A stretch of 64,000 nucleotides of DNA from CALBPI01 sp038521865 (GTDB taxonomy: Bacteria; Pseudomonadota; Gammaproteobacteria; Steroidobacterales; Woeseiaceae): assembly GCA_038521865.1 (NCBI GenBank), contig JBCBKO010000002.1, forward strand, positions 434,001 through 498,000, in the 5' to 3' direction. A program made the position numbers and the translations under genes. Below are positions 54,480 to 62,366 of this stretch, in pieces. Below the pieces are notes generated by a model. The model searched no databases. It saw only the letters and a program-made list of their open reading frames with translations, and was not told the DNA's origin. Every line of letters starts with the position of its first letter. Within the stretch, counting starts at the first letter, position 1.

Positions 54480-55016
54480 ATGCACGTGATCATCGGATTT
54501 TTGGGCTCTGTCGTTACTATTTTGTGGCTGCTTCACCGGCTTGCCGAAATGGGGATCGATCTGGGTGGACTGAACCCCTGGGCATGGCGTAGGCGTCGCA
54601 ATTTCCGGCAAAAGTATGAGGCCAACCCCATCTTCGCTATCGACAGCCCTTTGGAAGCAACCGCTTTATTGGCCACTGCCGTCGCCAAGGCTGAAGGCGA
54701 TATGACCGGTGCCGAGAAGCAGGCTGTATTGAAGGCGTTCGAGCAGGAGTTCTCACTCAGCGAACGCGACGCTTCTGCGCTACTCACTTCGAGCGTCCAT
54801 CTGCTTGGCAATGGTCATGACTTACGGACGGCTATGGACAAAGTCCTGAAGCCCAGTATCGACCAGTTTTCCCAGGTGCAGGCGGAATCCGCTCTGAAAC
54901 TGCTCACTCGAATCGCTGACGCAGATGGCGACCGTTCCGCCGGCCAAAATCAGCTGATCACCCAGGTGGAATCCGCGTTCGCAAGAAAACTGGCACCCAT
55001 TAAGAAATGGGACTAG
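54480..55016 (+). CDS. TerB-like membrane-anchored protein
   Basis: 178 residues. One N-terminal helix (IIGFLGSVVTILWLLHRLA) and a helical TerB-like domain (about 55-175): LLATAVAKAEGDMTGAEKQAVLKAF and ADADGDRSAGQNQLI carry the acidic, EF-like DGDMT/DGDRS repeats that bind metal in TerB proteins. Its exact role is unknown. The hydrolase gene starts 1 nt after its stop, so DUF2059-TerB-hydrolase probably form an operon. Confidence 0.72.
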   Translation: MHVIIGFLGSVVTILWLLHRLAEMGIDLGGLNPWAWRRRRNFRQKYEANPIFAIDSPLEATALLATAVAKAEGDMTGAEKQAVLKAFEQEFSLSERDASALLTSSVHLLGNGHDLRTAMDKVLKPSIDQFSQVQAESALKLLTRIADADGDRSAGQNQLITQVESAFARKLAPIKKWD

Positions 55017-55017
55017 G

Positions 55018-55908
55018 TTGACCGCCTCACGGGCGACTCGAAAGCGCAGGCGCTGGCTCCGCAGAATTCTGTTCGCCTCGGTTCTTGGATCGTTTGCTGC
55101 GCTCGGCGTTTGCCTTTTTGCACTGCATCAACTGTCGAACCCCTATCGGCAGGAAGTTGGGAATCCTCCGGAGTGGTTGGCAGCGCACGATGTCGTTCTA
55201 CAGGGAGATATCTCCGGCTGGTACAGCACCTCTCCGGGCGACCATGCCTCGGTTCTCTTGTTACACGGCGTCCGGTCTGACCGACGCTCGATGCTCGGAC
55301 GGGCGAGGTTCCTTAGAGAGTCCGGCTTCAGCGTTCTCTTGATCGATTTGCCAGCCCACGGCGAGAGTGCGGGTCGATCGATTACCTTTGGGCTTGAGGA
55401 ATCCATCGCTGTGACTGCCGCCGTCGACTTCCTCAAGTCGAAAACGCCGGAGATACCCACGTTCATTATTGGCAGTTCACTGGGCGGTGCGGCGGCCCTG
55501 TTGAGCGACCCTCCACCGGATGTAGCCGCGATGGTCCTCGAGGCTGTTTACGACGACATCGACAACGCTTTCGAGAATCGCGTTCGGCGGCGGGTGGGTG
55601 ACACAGGCGCATCGCTCGCACGCACCGTACTTCCATTGCTGGGTTCGATACTCGGTGTCGATAGGGAGATTCTCCGGCCCGTCGAGGCCGCCGCGTCGAG
55701 CGACACGCCCGTTCTTGTGATAGCGGGCACTCTGGATCAGCGCACAACCGTCGACGACACGCAGCGCTTATTCGCAGCGTTCAAAGGCCCAAAGCAATTG
55801 TGGTTGGTCGAAGGCGCCAAACACCAGAACCTGTTTCGATTTAACGAATCGGAATATCGCAGAGTCGTAGGTGCCTTTCTTGAAGGCGTAATTGCCGATC
55901 TGGAATAA
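55018..55908 (+). CDS. Membrane-anchored alpha/beta hydrolase
   Basis: 296 residues from TTG 55018. An N-terminal helix (ILFASVLGSFAALGVCLFAL) anchors a serine hydrolase domain: VLLLHGVRSDRRSML (oxyanion region), IIGSSLGGAAAL with the nucleophilic Ser, GTLDQRTTVDDT with the acid and GAKHQNLF with the His. It resembles YqkD/ABHD-type periplasmic-facing hydrolases. Substrate unknown. Confidence 0.85.
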   Translation: MTASRATRKRRRWLRRILFASVLGSFAALGVCLFALHQLSNPYRQEVGNPPEWLAAHDVVLQGDISGWYSTSPGDHASVLLLHGVRSDRRSMLGRARFLRESGFSVLLIDLPAHGESAGRSITFGLEESIAVTAAVDFLKSKTPEIPTFIIGSSLGGAAALLSDPPPDVAAMVLEAVYDDIDNAFENRVRRRVGDTGASLARTVLPLLGSILGVDREILRPVEAAASSDTPVLVIAGTLDQRTTVDDTQRLFAAFKGPKQLWLVEGAKHQNLFRFNESEYRRVVGAFLEGVIADLE

Positions 55909-55935
55909 AAAAGGCGGCTACTTAAGGCAGCCGCC
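55907..55935 (-). terminator. Rho-independent terminator of ompW (possibly bidirectional)
   Basis: Stem GGCGGCT 55913-55919 with AGCCGCC 55929-55935, 9-nt loop, followed on the minus strand by six or more T. It lies between the convergent hydrolase and ompW genes. Confidence 0.8.
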
Positions 55936-55964
55936 AACGAGAGGGGTGGTTGTTCTTGTCTACT

Positions 55965-56654
55965 CTAGAAGCGCCAACCCAGTGACACCGAGTAAACCAG
56001 CGGATCGATCTCTACTTCTGTTGTGAGCTGATTCGCTGCAAAGTTGAATTTGGCATCCGTGTCGATATCAACCCACCAGACCCCAACGTTCAGCGCGAGC
56101 TTGTCGGTCAATGCGTAGTCAAAGCCCGCCTGTAATGCCAACCCCAGAGACGCATCCAGCGACAGGTCACCAGGACCGAGAACCCCCTCCAACTGCGCGT
56201 CTACATCTTCGTCGAAGAAGAGCGTGTAGTTCAGACCCGCACCGACATAGGGCTGGAAGGTGCTCGACGAATCAGCAAACCAGTACTGGAGTGAAACCGT
56301 TGGTGGCAGATGCGTCGTCTCGCCCGCATCGATAGTGCCAAGTCCCAATGCCCCGGTGTCGGCCGTGATCTCGTGTGTGAACGGTGTCGATGCCAGCACT
56401 TCTATCGCCCAGTGGTCAGTCAGCATGTAACCGAATGTCAGTCCGAGCTGTGTATTGTCCTCAACATCTGCAGATGACGCTCCGATCGCTGTACCGTCCA
56501 GAACCAAAGCTGAGCTGCTCGCATCCGGTGAGACGTTGGCTACGCCACCTCGAATGAACCAGGTGCCGGGTTCGTAGGCGACAGCTGTGCTGCCCAGCGC
56601 CAGCATGACGCCAGCCGCGATTGCTCTCATCCCGTTACGGGCTGTCTTCTGCAT
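55965..56654 (-). CDS. ompW: OmpW-family outer membrane protein
   Basis: 229 residues from ATG 56654; signal peptide cleaved after VAYA-like region near residue 27. Mature eight-stranded barrel pattern: WFIRGGVANVSPD start, LGLTFGYMLTDHWAIEVLASTPFTHEI, THLPPTVSLQYWF, FQPYVGAGLNYTLFF, and the ending YSVSLGWRF with C-terminal Phe for BAM recognition. OmpW barrels pass small hydrophobic molecules. An upstream ATG (56669) in frame is less suitable. Confidence 0.9.
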   Translation of the reverse strand: MQKTARNGMRAIAAGVMLALGSTAVAYEPGTWFIRGGVANVSPDASSSALVLDGTAIGASSADVEDNTQLGLTFGYMLTDHWAIEVLASTPFTHEITADTGALGLGTIDAGETTHLPPTVSLQYWFADSSSTFQPYVGAGLNYTLFFDEDVDAQLEGVLGPGDLSLDASLGLALQAGFDYALTDKLALNVGVWWVDIDTDAKFNFAANQLTTEVEIDPLVYSVSLGWRF

Positions 56655-56797
56655 GATGATGTCCTCCAAGCCATCGTTGTCTCAATGCCAGATACTTTTT
56701 TTCGACGCGTATTGTTCGGCGGGGCACTTTTGCTCGCATTGACAAGCGTCATTGACAACTCGACGAATTTCTGTCCAAAAGTCGGCATCCTAAAAAA

Positions 56798-56834
56798 GAC
56801 AGCGCTGTCAATTAGAGCGGGGTTTTTCTATACT
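56798..56834 (+). promoter_or_regulatory. LacI-type operator and promoter of the glucan phosphorylase gene
   Basis: GACAGCGCTGTC at 56798-56809 is a perfect 12-bp palindrome with the central CG of LacI-family sites. TATACT at 56829-56834 is a good -10; the -35 position (about 56806-56811) overlaps the operator, so binding would block RNA polymerase. A weaker copy, TGAC-AAGC-GTCA, lies at 56740-56751. A LacI regulator is encoded 4.5 kb downstream. Confidence 0.65.
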
Positions 56835-56914
56835 TTCCGACGGGGATTCAAGATCTGGACTATTAGAACGAGTGGCGGGACGGCCGCCAGATCTCGTCGG
56901 GGGGCGCTATTCCC

Positions 56915-59900
56915 ATGGCAACCGAAAGACCACTGCAGGTCTCCTATATCAATCGGGAGATTACAGGCGAATTCGTCGAACGATTCGGCGAGCGCTTCTA
57001 CGCAATTCAAAACGTCGACCGTATGGCGCCGTTCTTCGTCAGTGTGGTTTCACACGACAACCACTGGCTTTTTGCATCGTCCAACGGCGGGCTCACTGCG
57101 GGGCGTGTCTCCGCGGAAACCGCCCTGTTCCCGTATGTCACCGTCGACAAGATTCATGACAGCGCGACACACACCGGGTGTCTCACGATTATGCAGATCG
57201 AGCGCAACGGCGAACTCACAGAGTGGCAGCCGTTCGATCCGGCGCGGCACCCAAATGCACCGATCCGAAGAACGCTCTACAAGAGCGTTGCCGGAAACAC
57301 CTTGTGCTTTGAGGAAAACCACCTCGAGCTAGGGCTTACGTTCCGTTACCGATGGCGTTTCAGCAGCGAGTTCGGCTTCGTTAGAGACTGTGAGCTTGAG
57401 AACAACGACGAGCGCAACTACACCATCCGCCTTCTGGATGGACTGCGCAACCTTTTGCCAGCAGGGGCACCCCGCTTCGCCCAGACCAACACGAGCAATC
57501 TGGTCGACGCCTACAAATGGAGTGAGCTCAAGACCGAGACGCAGCTAGGTTTATTCAGTCTCTACTCGGCGATCACAGACCGGGCCGAGCCTGCGGAGTC
57601 GCTCCGAGCCAATACCGTTTTCCTGCAAAGCATGGACAACGCAACCGTGCACCTTAGCGACGACATTGTCGATGCGTTCCGCGCTGGAGACACGCCTGCG
57701 CAGCATATGCGCGCGCGCGGCCAGCGTGGCTGTTTCCTCGCAATATCGGAAATCGCGCTCCGCGGCGGAGACACACGGCACTGGCGCATGGTTGCCGATA
57801 TCGAGCAAGACCAACGCGCTGCCTCCGCACTGAACGCACGGCTTGCCGGTAACGAGTCACTCGCCGATGCGATTGAAGGGGATATTGCAGAAGGCACAGA
57901 TGCCCTGCTGAAACTTCTTGCGGGTGCCGATGCATTACAAAGCACCGCCGAAGAAATCGTGTCGGTTCACCACTACGCGAACGTGCTGTTCAACGTTTTG
58001 CGCGGTGGCACCTTTGATCATCACTATCGCGTGCAGACACATGATTTCCTGCGCTCCATCACGCTGTTTGATTGCAATCTTGCTGCACAGCACCGGGAAT
58101 GGCTAGAGCAATTGCCAGACCAGATGCATATGCCGGAGCTGCTGAACGCGGTGGTTGAGCGCGGCGACATGCAGCTCGAGCGGCTGTGCCGAGAATACCT
58201 GCCGATTCGGTTCGGACGTCGACATGGCGACCCAAGTCGTCCCTGGAACCAGTTCGCGATCGAACTCTACGACGACGAAGGTGATCGCTTACTCGCATAC
58301 CAGGGCAACTGGCGCGATATTTTTCAGAATTGGGAAGCACTCGCCCTCAGTTATCCGGATTTCATCGAGAATATGATCGCGAAGTTCGTGAATGCGTCGA
58401 CTGCTGACGGCTACAACCCTTATCGGATTACCAACGAGGGCATCGACTGGGAGGTCGAAGAGCCCGACGATCCGTGGAGCTACATTGGCTACTGGGGTGA
58501 TCACCAAATCATCTATTTGCAGAAACTGCTGGAATGGTCGACACGTTTCCATCCGGAGCGCATTAGCGACCTGCTCGAGCGCCCGGTGTTCTGCTACGCA
58601 AACGTACCTTATCGCCTGCGCAGCTTTGACAAGATGCTGGCTGACCCCAAGAACACGATCGACTTTGACGAGACGCTCGCAGAGGACATCGATCGACGCG
58701 TGAGCGAACGCGGTGCAGATGGGAAACTTTTGCTGGCTGACGACGGCGGCGTCTATCGCGTAAACCTTGTTGAAAAACTGTTGGTGCCATTGCTTGCCAA
58801 GCTCAGCAATCTCGTGATTGACGGCGGCGTCTGGATGAACACACAGCGGCCCGAATGGAACGATGCAAACAACGCATTAGTCGGCCAAGGCGTCTCGATG
58901 GTCACGATGAACTACCTACGTCGTTACGCGCGGTGCCTGGCGCGGCTGATCCCTTCGGACGAGCAATACTCGATTTCGATTGAGGTCGCAGACTGGTTGT
59001 CCGAGACAGCGGCGGCGCTTGAGTCAGTAGCTGCGATCGTCGACGGTCAGCACCCGGTCTCTGACAACCAACGCTTCGAACTTCTGGAGCAGCTGGGTCG
59101 GCCGGCATGCCGTTTCCGCAGCGAGGTCTACCGACAGGAAGGATTCACTGGGACTCGGTCAGTCGAGTCTGGCGAGATTCAAAGCCTGCTCTCGAGTGCA
59201 CTTGTCGCAATCGAGCACAATATCAACACGAGCCGGCGAAATGATCAGATGTTCGAGGCCTATAACTCGATCGATATCCGTGAAGGATCCATCAGCGTGC
59301 GCTCGCTCTACCCGATGTTGGAGGGGCAGGTTGCAGCGCTCAGCTCCCAATTCATCGATTCGCGCGAAGTAGTTGGTGTATTGGATGCACTGTTTGCCAG
59401 CGCGGTCTATCGGGAGAATCAGGACTCGTTCATGCTCTACCCCGATCGGGAACTTCCCGGCTTTCTCGAACGCAACGTGCTGCCCGCAGAACGGGTGTTG
59501 GGTATCGGTTTGCTGCAGCGCATGCTCGAAGCCGGTGATCACCGACTGGTTGTCCCGGACGTATCGGACAATTTCCGTTTCAACGCTGAGCTGTTCAACG
59601 CCGGGGTGCTAGCGGCGCGCCTGTCTGAGCTTGCCGTCCAATTCCCGGACGCCGTCGGTCAGGATCGAGACGCGATTCATGGCTTGTATGAGGATACGTT
59701 CGACCACCAGTCGTTCACGGGCCGGTCAGGAACGATGTTCGGCTTCGAAGGGCTTGGCAGCATCTATTGGCATATGGTCGCCAAGCTGCTCGTCGCTGTG
59801 CAGGAGTGCTACTTCGACGCGAGCGCAGCTGGAGACAACTCCAGCACCGTTGCGGCACTGGCCCGTCATTACTACCGAATCCGTGATGGGCTTGGATTCA

Positions 59901-60385
59901 ACAAGTCACCCGAGAGCTACGGCGCATTTCCGGCCGATCCGTACTCACACACACCGGGACATGCCGGAGCACAACAGCCCGGCATGACAGGACAGGTAAA
60001 AGAAGAAATCCTGACACGCTTCGGTGAGCTTGGGATACACCTCGAGAAAGGGGCACTGCGACTAGATCCGTCACTCTTGCGACGACAGGAATTCCGCGAA
60101 GACAGCGACAGTTATCGCTACGTTGACGTGGAAGGCAATTGGCAGACTCTGGTCCTTCAACCTGGCTCACTGGCGTTCTCGTGGTGCCAAACTCCATTTG
60201 TCTACGAGTTAGCCGAGGACGCCGAGCCAGCCATCACGATTTACTATTCCAGCGGCGAGCAAGTCACGATTCAGGGACTGAAGCTGTCTCCCGAGGAGAC
60301 TCGCAACATCACCGCACGAGACGGAACCGTGAGCTACGTCAGGATAAGACTGAATCCGGAAGCACTTCTCCGGACAGAGGATTGA
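56915..60385 (+). CDS. Large GH94/GH149-like beta-glucan phosphorylase (candidate)
   Basis: 1156 residues, cytoplasmic (no signal peptide). The architecture fits clan GH-Q inverting phosphorylases: an N-terminal beta-sandwich region, then an (alpha/alpha)6 barrel. RPEWNDANNALVG, with D650, corresponds to the WNDG catalytic-acid segment of GH94 enzymes. Other conserved stretches are HHYANVLFNVLRGGTFDHHY, GSIYWHMVAKLL and PYSHTPGHAGAQQPGMTGQV. The length matches the roughly 1100-residue GH149 beta-1,3-glucan phosphorylases better than the ~800 of cellobiose phosphorylase. With the adjacent GH17 glucanase it would convert laminari-oligosaccharides plus phosphate to glucose-1-phosphate. GH17 begins 2 nt after its stop. 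Family placement is from recall. Confidence 0.6.
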   Translation: MATERPLQVSYINREITGEFVERFGERFYAIQNVDRMAPFFVSVVSHDNHWLFASSNGGLTAGRVSAETALFPYVTVDKIHDSATHTGCLTIMQIERNGELTEWQPFDPARHPNAPIRRTLYKSVAGNTLCFEENHLELGLTFRYRWRFSSEFGFVRDCELENNDERNYTIRLLDGLRNLLPAGAPRFAQTNTSNLVDAYKWSELKTETQLGLFSLYSAITDRAEPAESLRANTVFLQSMDNATVHLSDDIVDAFRAGDTPAQHMRARGQRGCFLAISEIALRGGDTRHWRMVADIEQDQRAASALNARLAGNESLADAIEGDIAEGTDALLKLLAGADALQSTAEEIVSVHHYANVLFNVLRGGTFDHHYRVQTHDFLRSITLFDCNLAAQHREWLEQLPDQMHMPELLNAVVERGDMQLERLCREYLPIRFGRRHGDPSRPWNQFAIELYDDEGDRLLAYQGNWRDIFQNWEALALSYPDFIENMIAKFVNASTADGYNPYRITNEGIDWEVEEPDDPWSYIGYWGDHQIIYLQKLLEWSTRFHPERISDLLERPVFCYANVPYRLRSFDKMLADPKNTIDFDETLAEDIDRRVSERGADGKLLLADDGGVYRVNLVEKLLVPLLAKLSNLVIDGGVWMNTQRPEWNDANNALVGQGVSMVTMNYLRRYARCLARLIPSDEQYSISIEVADWLSETAAALESVAAIVDGQHPVSDNQRFELLEQLGRPACRFRSEVYRQEGFTGTRSVESGEIQSLLSSALVAIEHNINTSRRNDQMFEAYNSIDIREGSISVRSLYPMLEGQVAALSSQFIDSREVVGVLDALFASAVYRENQDSFMLYPDRELPGFLERNVLPAERVLGIGLLQRMLEAGDHRLVVPDVSDNFRFNAELFNAGVLAARLSELAVQFPDAVGQDRDAIHGLYEDTFDHQSFTGRSGTMFGFEGLGSIYWHMVAKLLVAVQECYFDASAAGDNSSTVAALARHYYRIRDGLGFNKSPESYGAFPADPYSHTPGHAGAQQPGMTGQVKEEILTRFGELGIHLEKGALRLDPSLLRRQEFREDSDSYRYVDVEGNWQTLVLQPGSLAFSWCQTPFVYELAEDAEPAITIYYSSGEQVTIQGLKLSPEETRNITARDGTVSYVRIRLNPEALLRTED

Positions 60386-60387
60386 GC

Positions 60388-61278
60388 GTGTCGAATCTCT
60401 ACCAACGAAAACTTTCACTCGCCGGTATCAATCCGGCGGCGTATACCGACGATGAGCTGCGCGCTCTGGTCGCAGCCTTGCTGCGCGATGGAATTCACGG
60501 TTTATCGTTCAGCCCGTATGTTGCGGGTCAGGGACCAGGCACTCAGCTTGAAGAGGCACAGATTCGCGAACGACTCGCGATCATCGAGGATTCGGTGCGG
60601 TGGATTCGCACGTTCTCCTGCACTGACGGCCACGAGCTGATTCCAGCCATCGCAGCAGAACAAGGCCTGAAGTGTATGGTCGGCGTCTGGCTCGACGACG
60701 ATCTGGAAAAAAATGCTGAGGAGATGGCGAATGCGGTTGCTATTGCCAAAGCTGGGCATGCGGGTATCGTCGCTGTGGGCAACGAAGTGTTGCTGCGGGG
60801 CGAGCTCAGCGAGCAGCAACTTGTGGACTACATCAACCAAGCGAAGTCCGCGGTACCAAGTGGTGTTGAGGTGGGCTATGTCGACGCTTACTTTGAGTTC
60901 GAAGACCATCCGGCGATCGCTGACGCCTGCGATGTCATCCTTGCCAACTGCTATCCCTTCTGGGAAGGCTGCCCGGCTGAGCATGCGCTTCTTTACATGA
61001 AAGAAATGTATCGGCGGGCGCAACGCGCAGGCAAAGGCAAACGCGTCGTGATCAGCGAAACGGGTTGGCCGAGTGTCGGAACACCTACCGATGGCGCTGT
61101 ACCGAGTTATACCAATGCGATTCGCTATTTCATCAACACCTATCAGTGGGCCGAAGAGGACAATATCGACATCATTTACTTCTCTGCGTTCGACGAAGCC
61201 TGGAAAGTCGACTCGGAAGGTGATGTCGGTGCCTATTGGGGGCTCTGGGATGCAGACGGCAAACCGAAATTCTGCTAG
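60388..61278 (+). CDS. GH17 beta-1,3-glucanase
   Basis: 296 residues from GTG 60388. TIM-barrel with both GH17 catalytic glutamates: VGNEVLLRG (acid/base) and ISETGWPSVG (nucleophile; the ETGWP motif is diagnostic). There is no signal peptide, so it should act in the cytoplasm on imported short glucans, unlike most secreted laminarinases; this agrees with the cytoplasmic phosphorylase beside it. A long frame extension upstream (from 60139) overlaps the phosphorylase and is rejected. Confidence 0.88.
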   Translation: MSNLYQRKLSLAGINPAAYTDDELRALVAALLRDGIHGLSFSPYVAGQGPGTQLEEAQIRERLAIIEDSVRWIRTFSCTDGHELIPAIAAEQGLKCMVGVWLDDDLEKNAEEMANAVAIAKAGHAGIVAVGNEVLLRGELSEQQLVDYINQAKSAVPSGVEVGYVDAYFEFEDHPAIADACDVILANCYPFWEGCPAEHALLYMKEMYRRAQRAGKGKRVVISETGWPSVGTPTDGAVPSYTNAIRYFINTYQWAEEDNIDIIYFSAFDEAWKVDSEGDVGAYWGLWDADGKPKFC

Positions 61279-61328
61279 CTGATTCCCCTATACTGATAGA
61301 TGGGGACAATAAAAAAGACACCGTCACC

Positions 61329-62366
61329 ATGGGACAACAGACGACAACCCGAGCGACGATTTTTGACGTCGCACAGCGTGCCAGCGTTTCGATCAAGACA
61401 GTCTCGCGTGTCGTGAATCGTGAGCCCAATGTCCGTGACAAGACGCGCCAGAAAGTCGAACAAGCGATCGCAGAGTTGCAATACCGGCCCGACAGTTCGG
61501 CCCGAAATCTCGCGCGTCAGCGCTCTCATCTGATCGGATTGGTTTACGATGACCCGGCAGCCTACGAACTTCCGAGCTCGGGCTACATCATACGCATGCA
61601 ACAAGGCGCTTTGAGAGCCTGCCGAGATCGAATGCACGAACTGCTGATTCACCCGTGTAACCCTCGCGAGCGCGGTGTCGGCGCAACACTCCGAAACCTG
61701 ATCGAGAGTGCACGCCTCGCAGGGGTCGTGCTCGCACCACCCCTGTCGAATATGACGCGCCTGGTACGTGCGATCCAGGAGACTGGAACGCCTTTTGTCC
61801 GAATTTCACCCGGATTGAAGGTACGAAACGATCGCTGTGTCGCTACCAATGACCTTGAGATCAGCGCTGACATGGTCGACCACCTGGCCTCACTCGGACA
61901 CCAAAGGATCGCATTTATCAGCGGCGACGATACGCACCTCGCGGTAGGTAATCGGTATGACGGTTACAAGGAAGGGTTGCGCCGCAACGGGCTGAAGCTT
62001 GCGCCCGAGCTAATTGCGGCGGGGGATAATTCCTTTGATTCCGGCGGAGCAGCGGCTCGACAGTTGTTGAGTCTGAAGGATCGCCCGACCGCGGTTTTCT
62101 GTGCCAACGATGACATGGCCGCAGGTGTGGTACGTGCTGCCTCCAAGCTGGGTGTGAGTATTCCCGATCAGATTTCGGTGACGGGATTCGACGACATTGT
62201 GATGGCGCGACAGATGGATCCGAGGCTCACCACGATTCGTCAACCGCTGGCACGAATGACAGAGCGCGCGGTACAGATGCTTCTGCAGGGTGAGACCGGA
62301 GATCTATTCGAGTGCATCCCGGCGGAATTGAAGATCCGCGAGTCTACGGGGCCGGCGCCCCACTAA
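61329..62366 (+). CDS. LacI-family transcriptional regulator
   Basis: 345 residues from ATG 61329. Helix-turn-helix ATIFDVAQRASVSIKTVSRVVN (about 8-29), hinge helix SSARNLARQRS, then a periplasmic-binding-protein-like sensor domain ending with the family motif ISVTGFDDIVMARQMDPRLTTIRQP. Probably senses a glucan-derived sugar and represses the phosphorylase-GH17 operon via the palindrome at 56798. A possible -10 (TATACT, 61289-61294) suggests its own promoter. Overlaps the convergent GH2-like gene by 4 nt. Confidence 0.92.
   Translation: MGQQTTTRATIFDVAQRASVSIKTVSRVVNREPNVRDKTRQKVEQAIAELQYRPDSSARNLARQRSHLIGLVYDDPAAYELPSSGYIIRMQQGALRACRDRMHELLIHPCNPRERGVGATLRNLIESARLAGVVLAPPLSNMTRLVRAIQETGTPFVRISPGLKVRNDRCVATNDLEISADMVDHLASLGHQRIAFISGDDTHLAVGNRYDGYKEGLRRNGLKLAPELIAAGDNSFDSGGAAARQLLSLKDRPTAVFCANDDMAAGVVRAASKLGVSIPDQISVTGFDDIVMARQMDPRLTTIRQPLARMTERAVQMLLQGETGDLFECIPAELKIRESTGPAPH

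Noticed and set aside
56685..57332. 215-residue open frame overlapping the phosphorylase start, with a signal-like N-terminus
   Set aside because: It runs out of frame through the well-supported phosphorylase gene, spans the LacI operator and promoter, and its C-terminal half has no protein-like pattern.
61286..61306. Imperfect inverted repeat CCCCTAT...GGGG before lacI considered as a terminator or operator
   Set aside because: Weak stem with no T-run and no match to the LacI palindrome; the TATACT inside it is better read as a possible -10.
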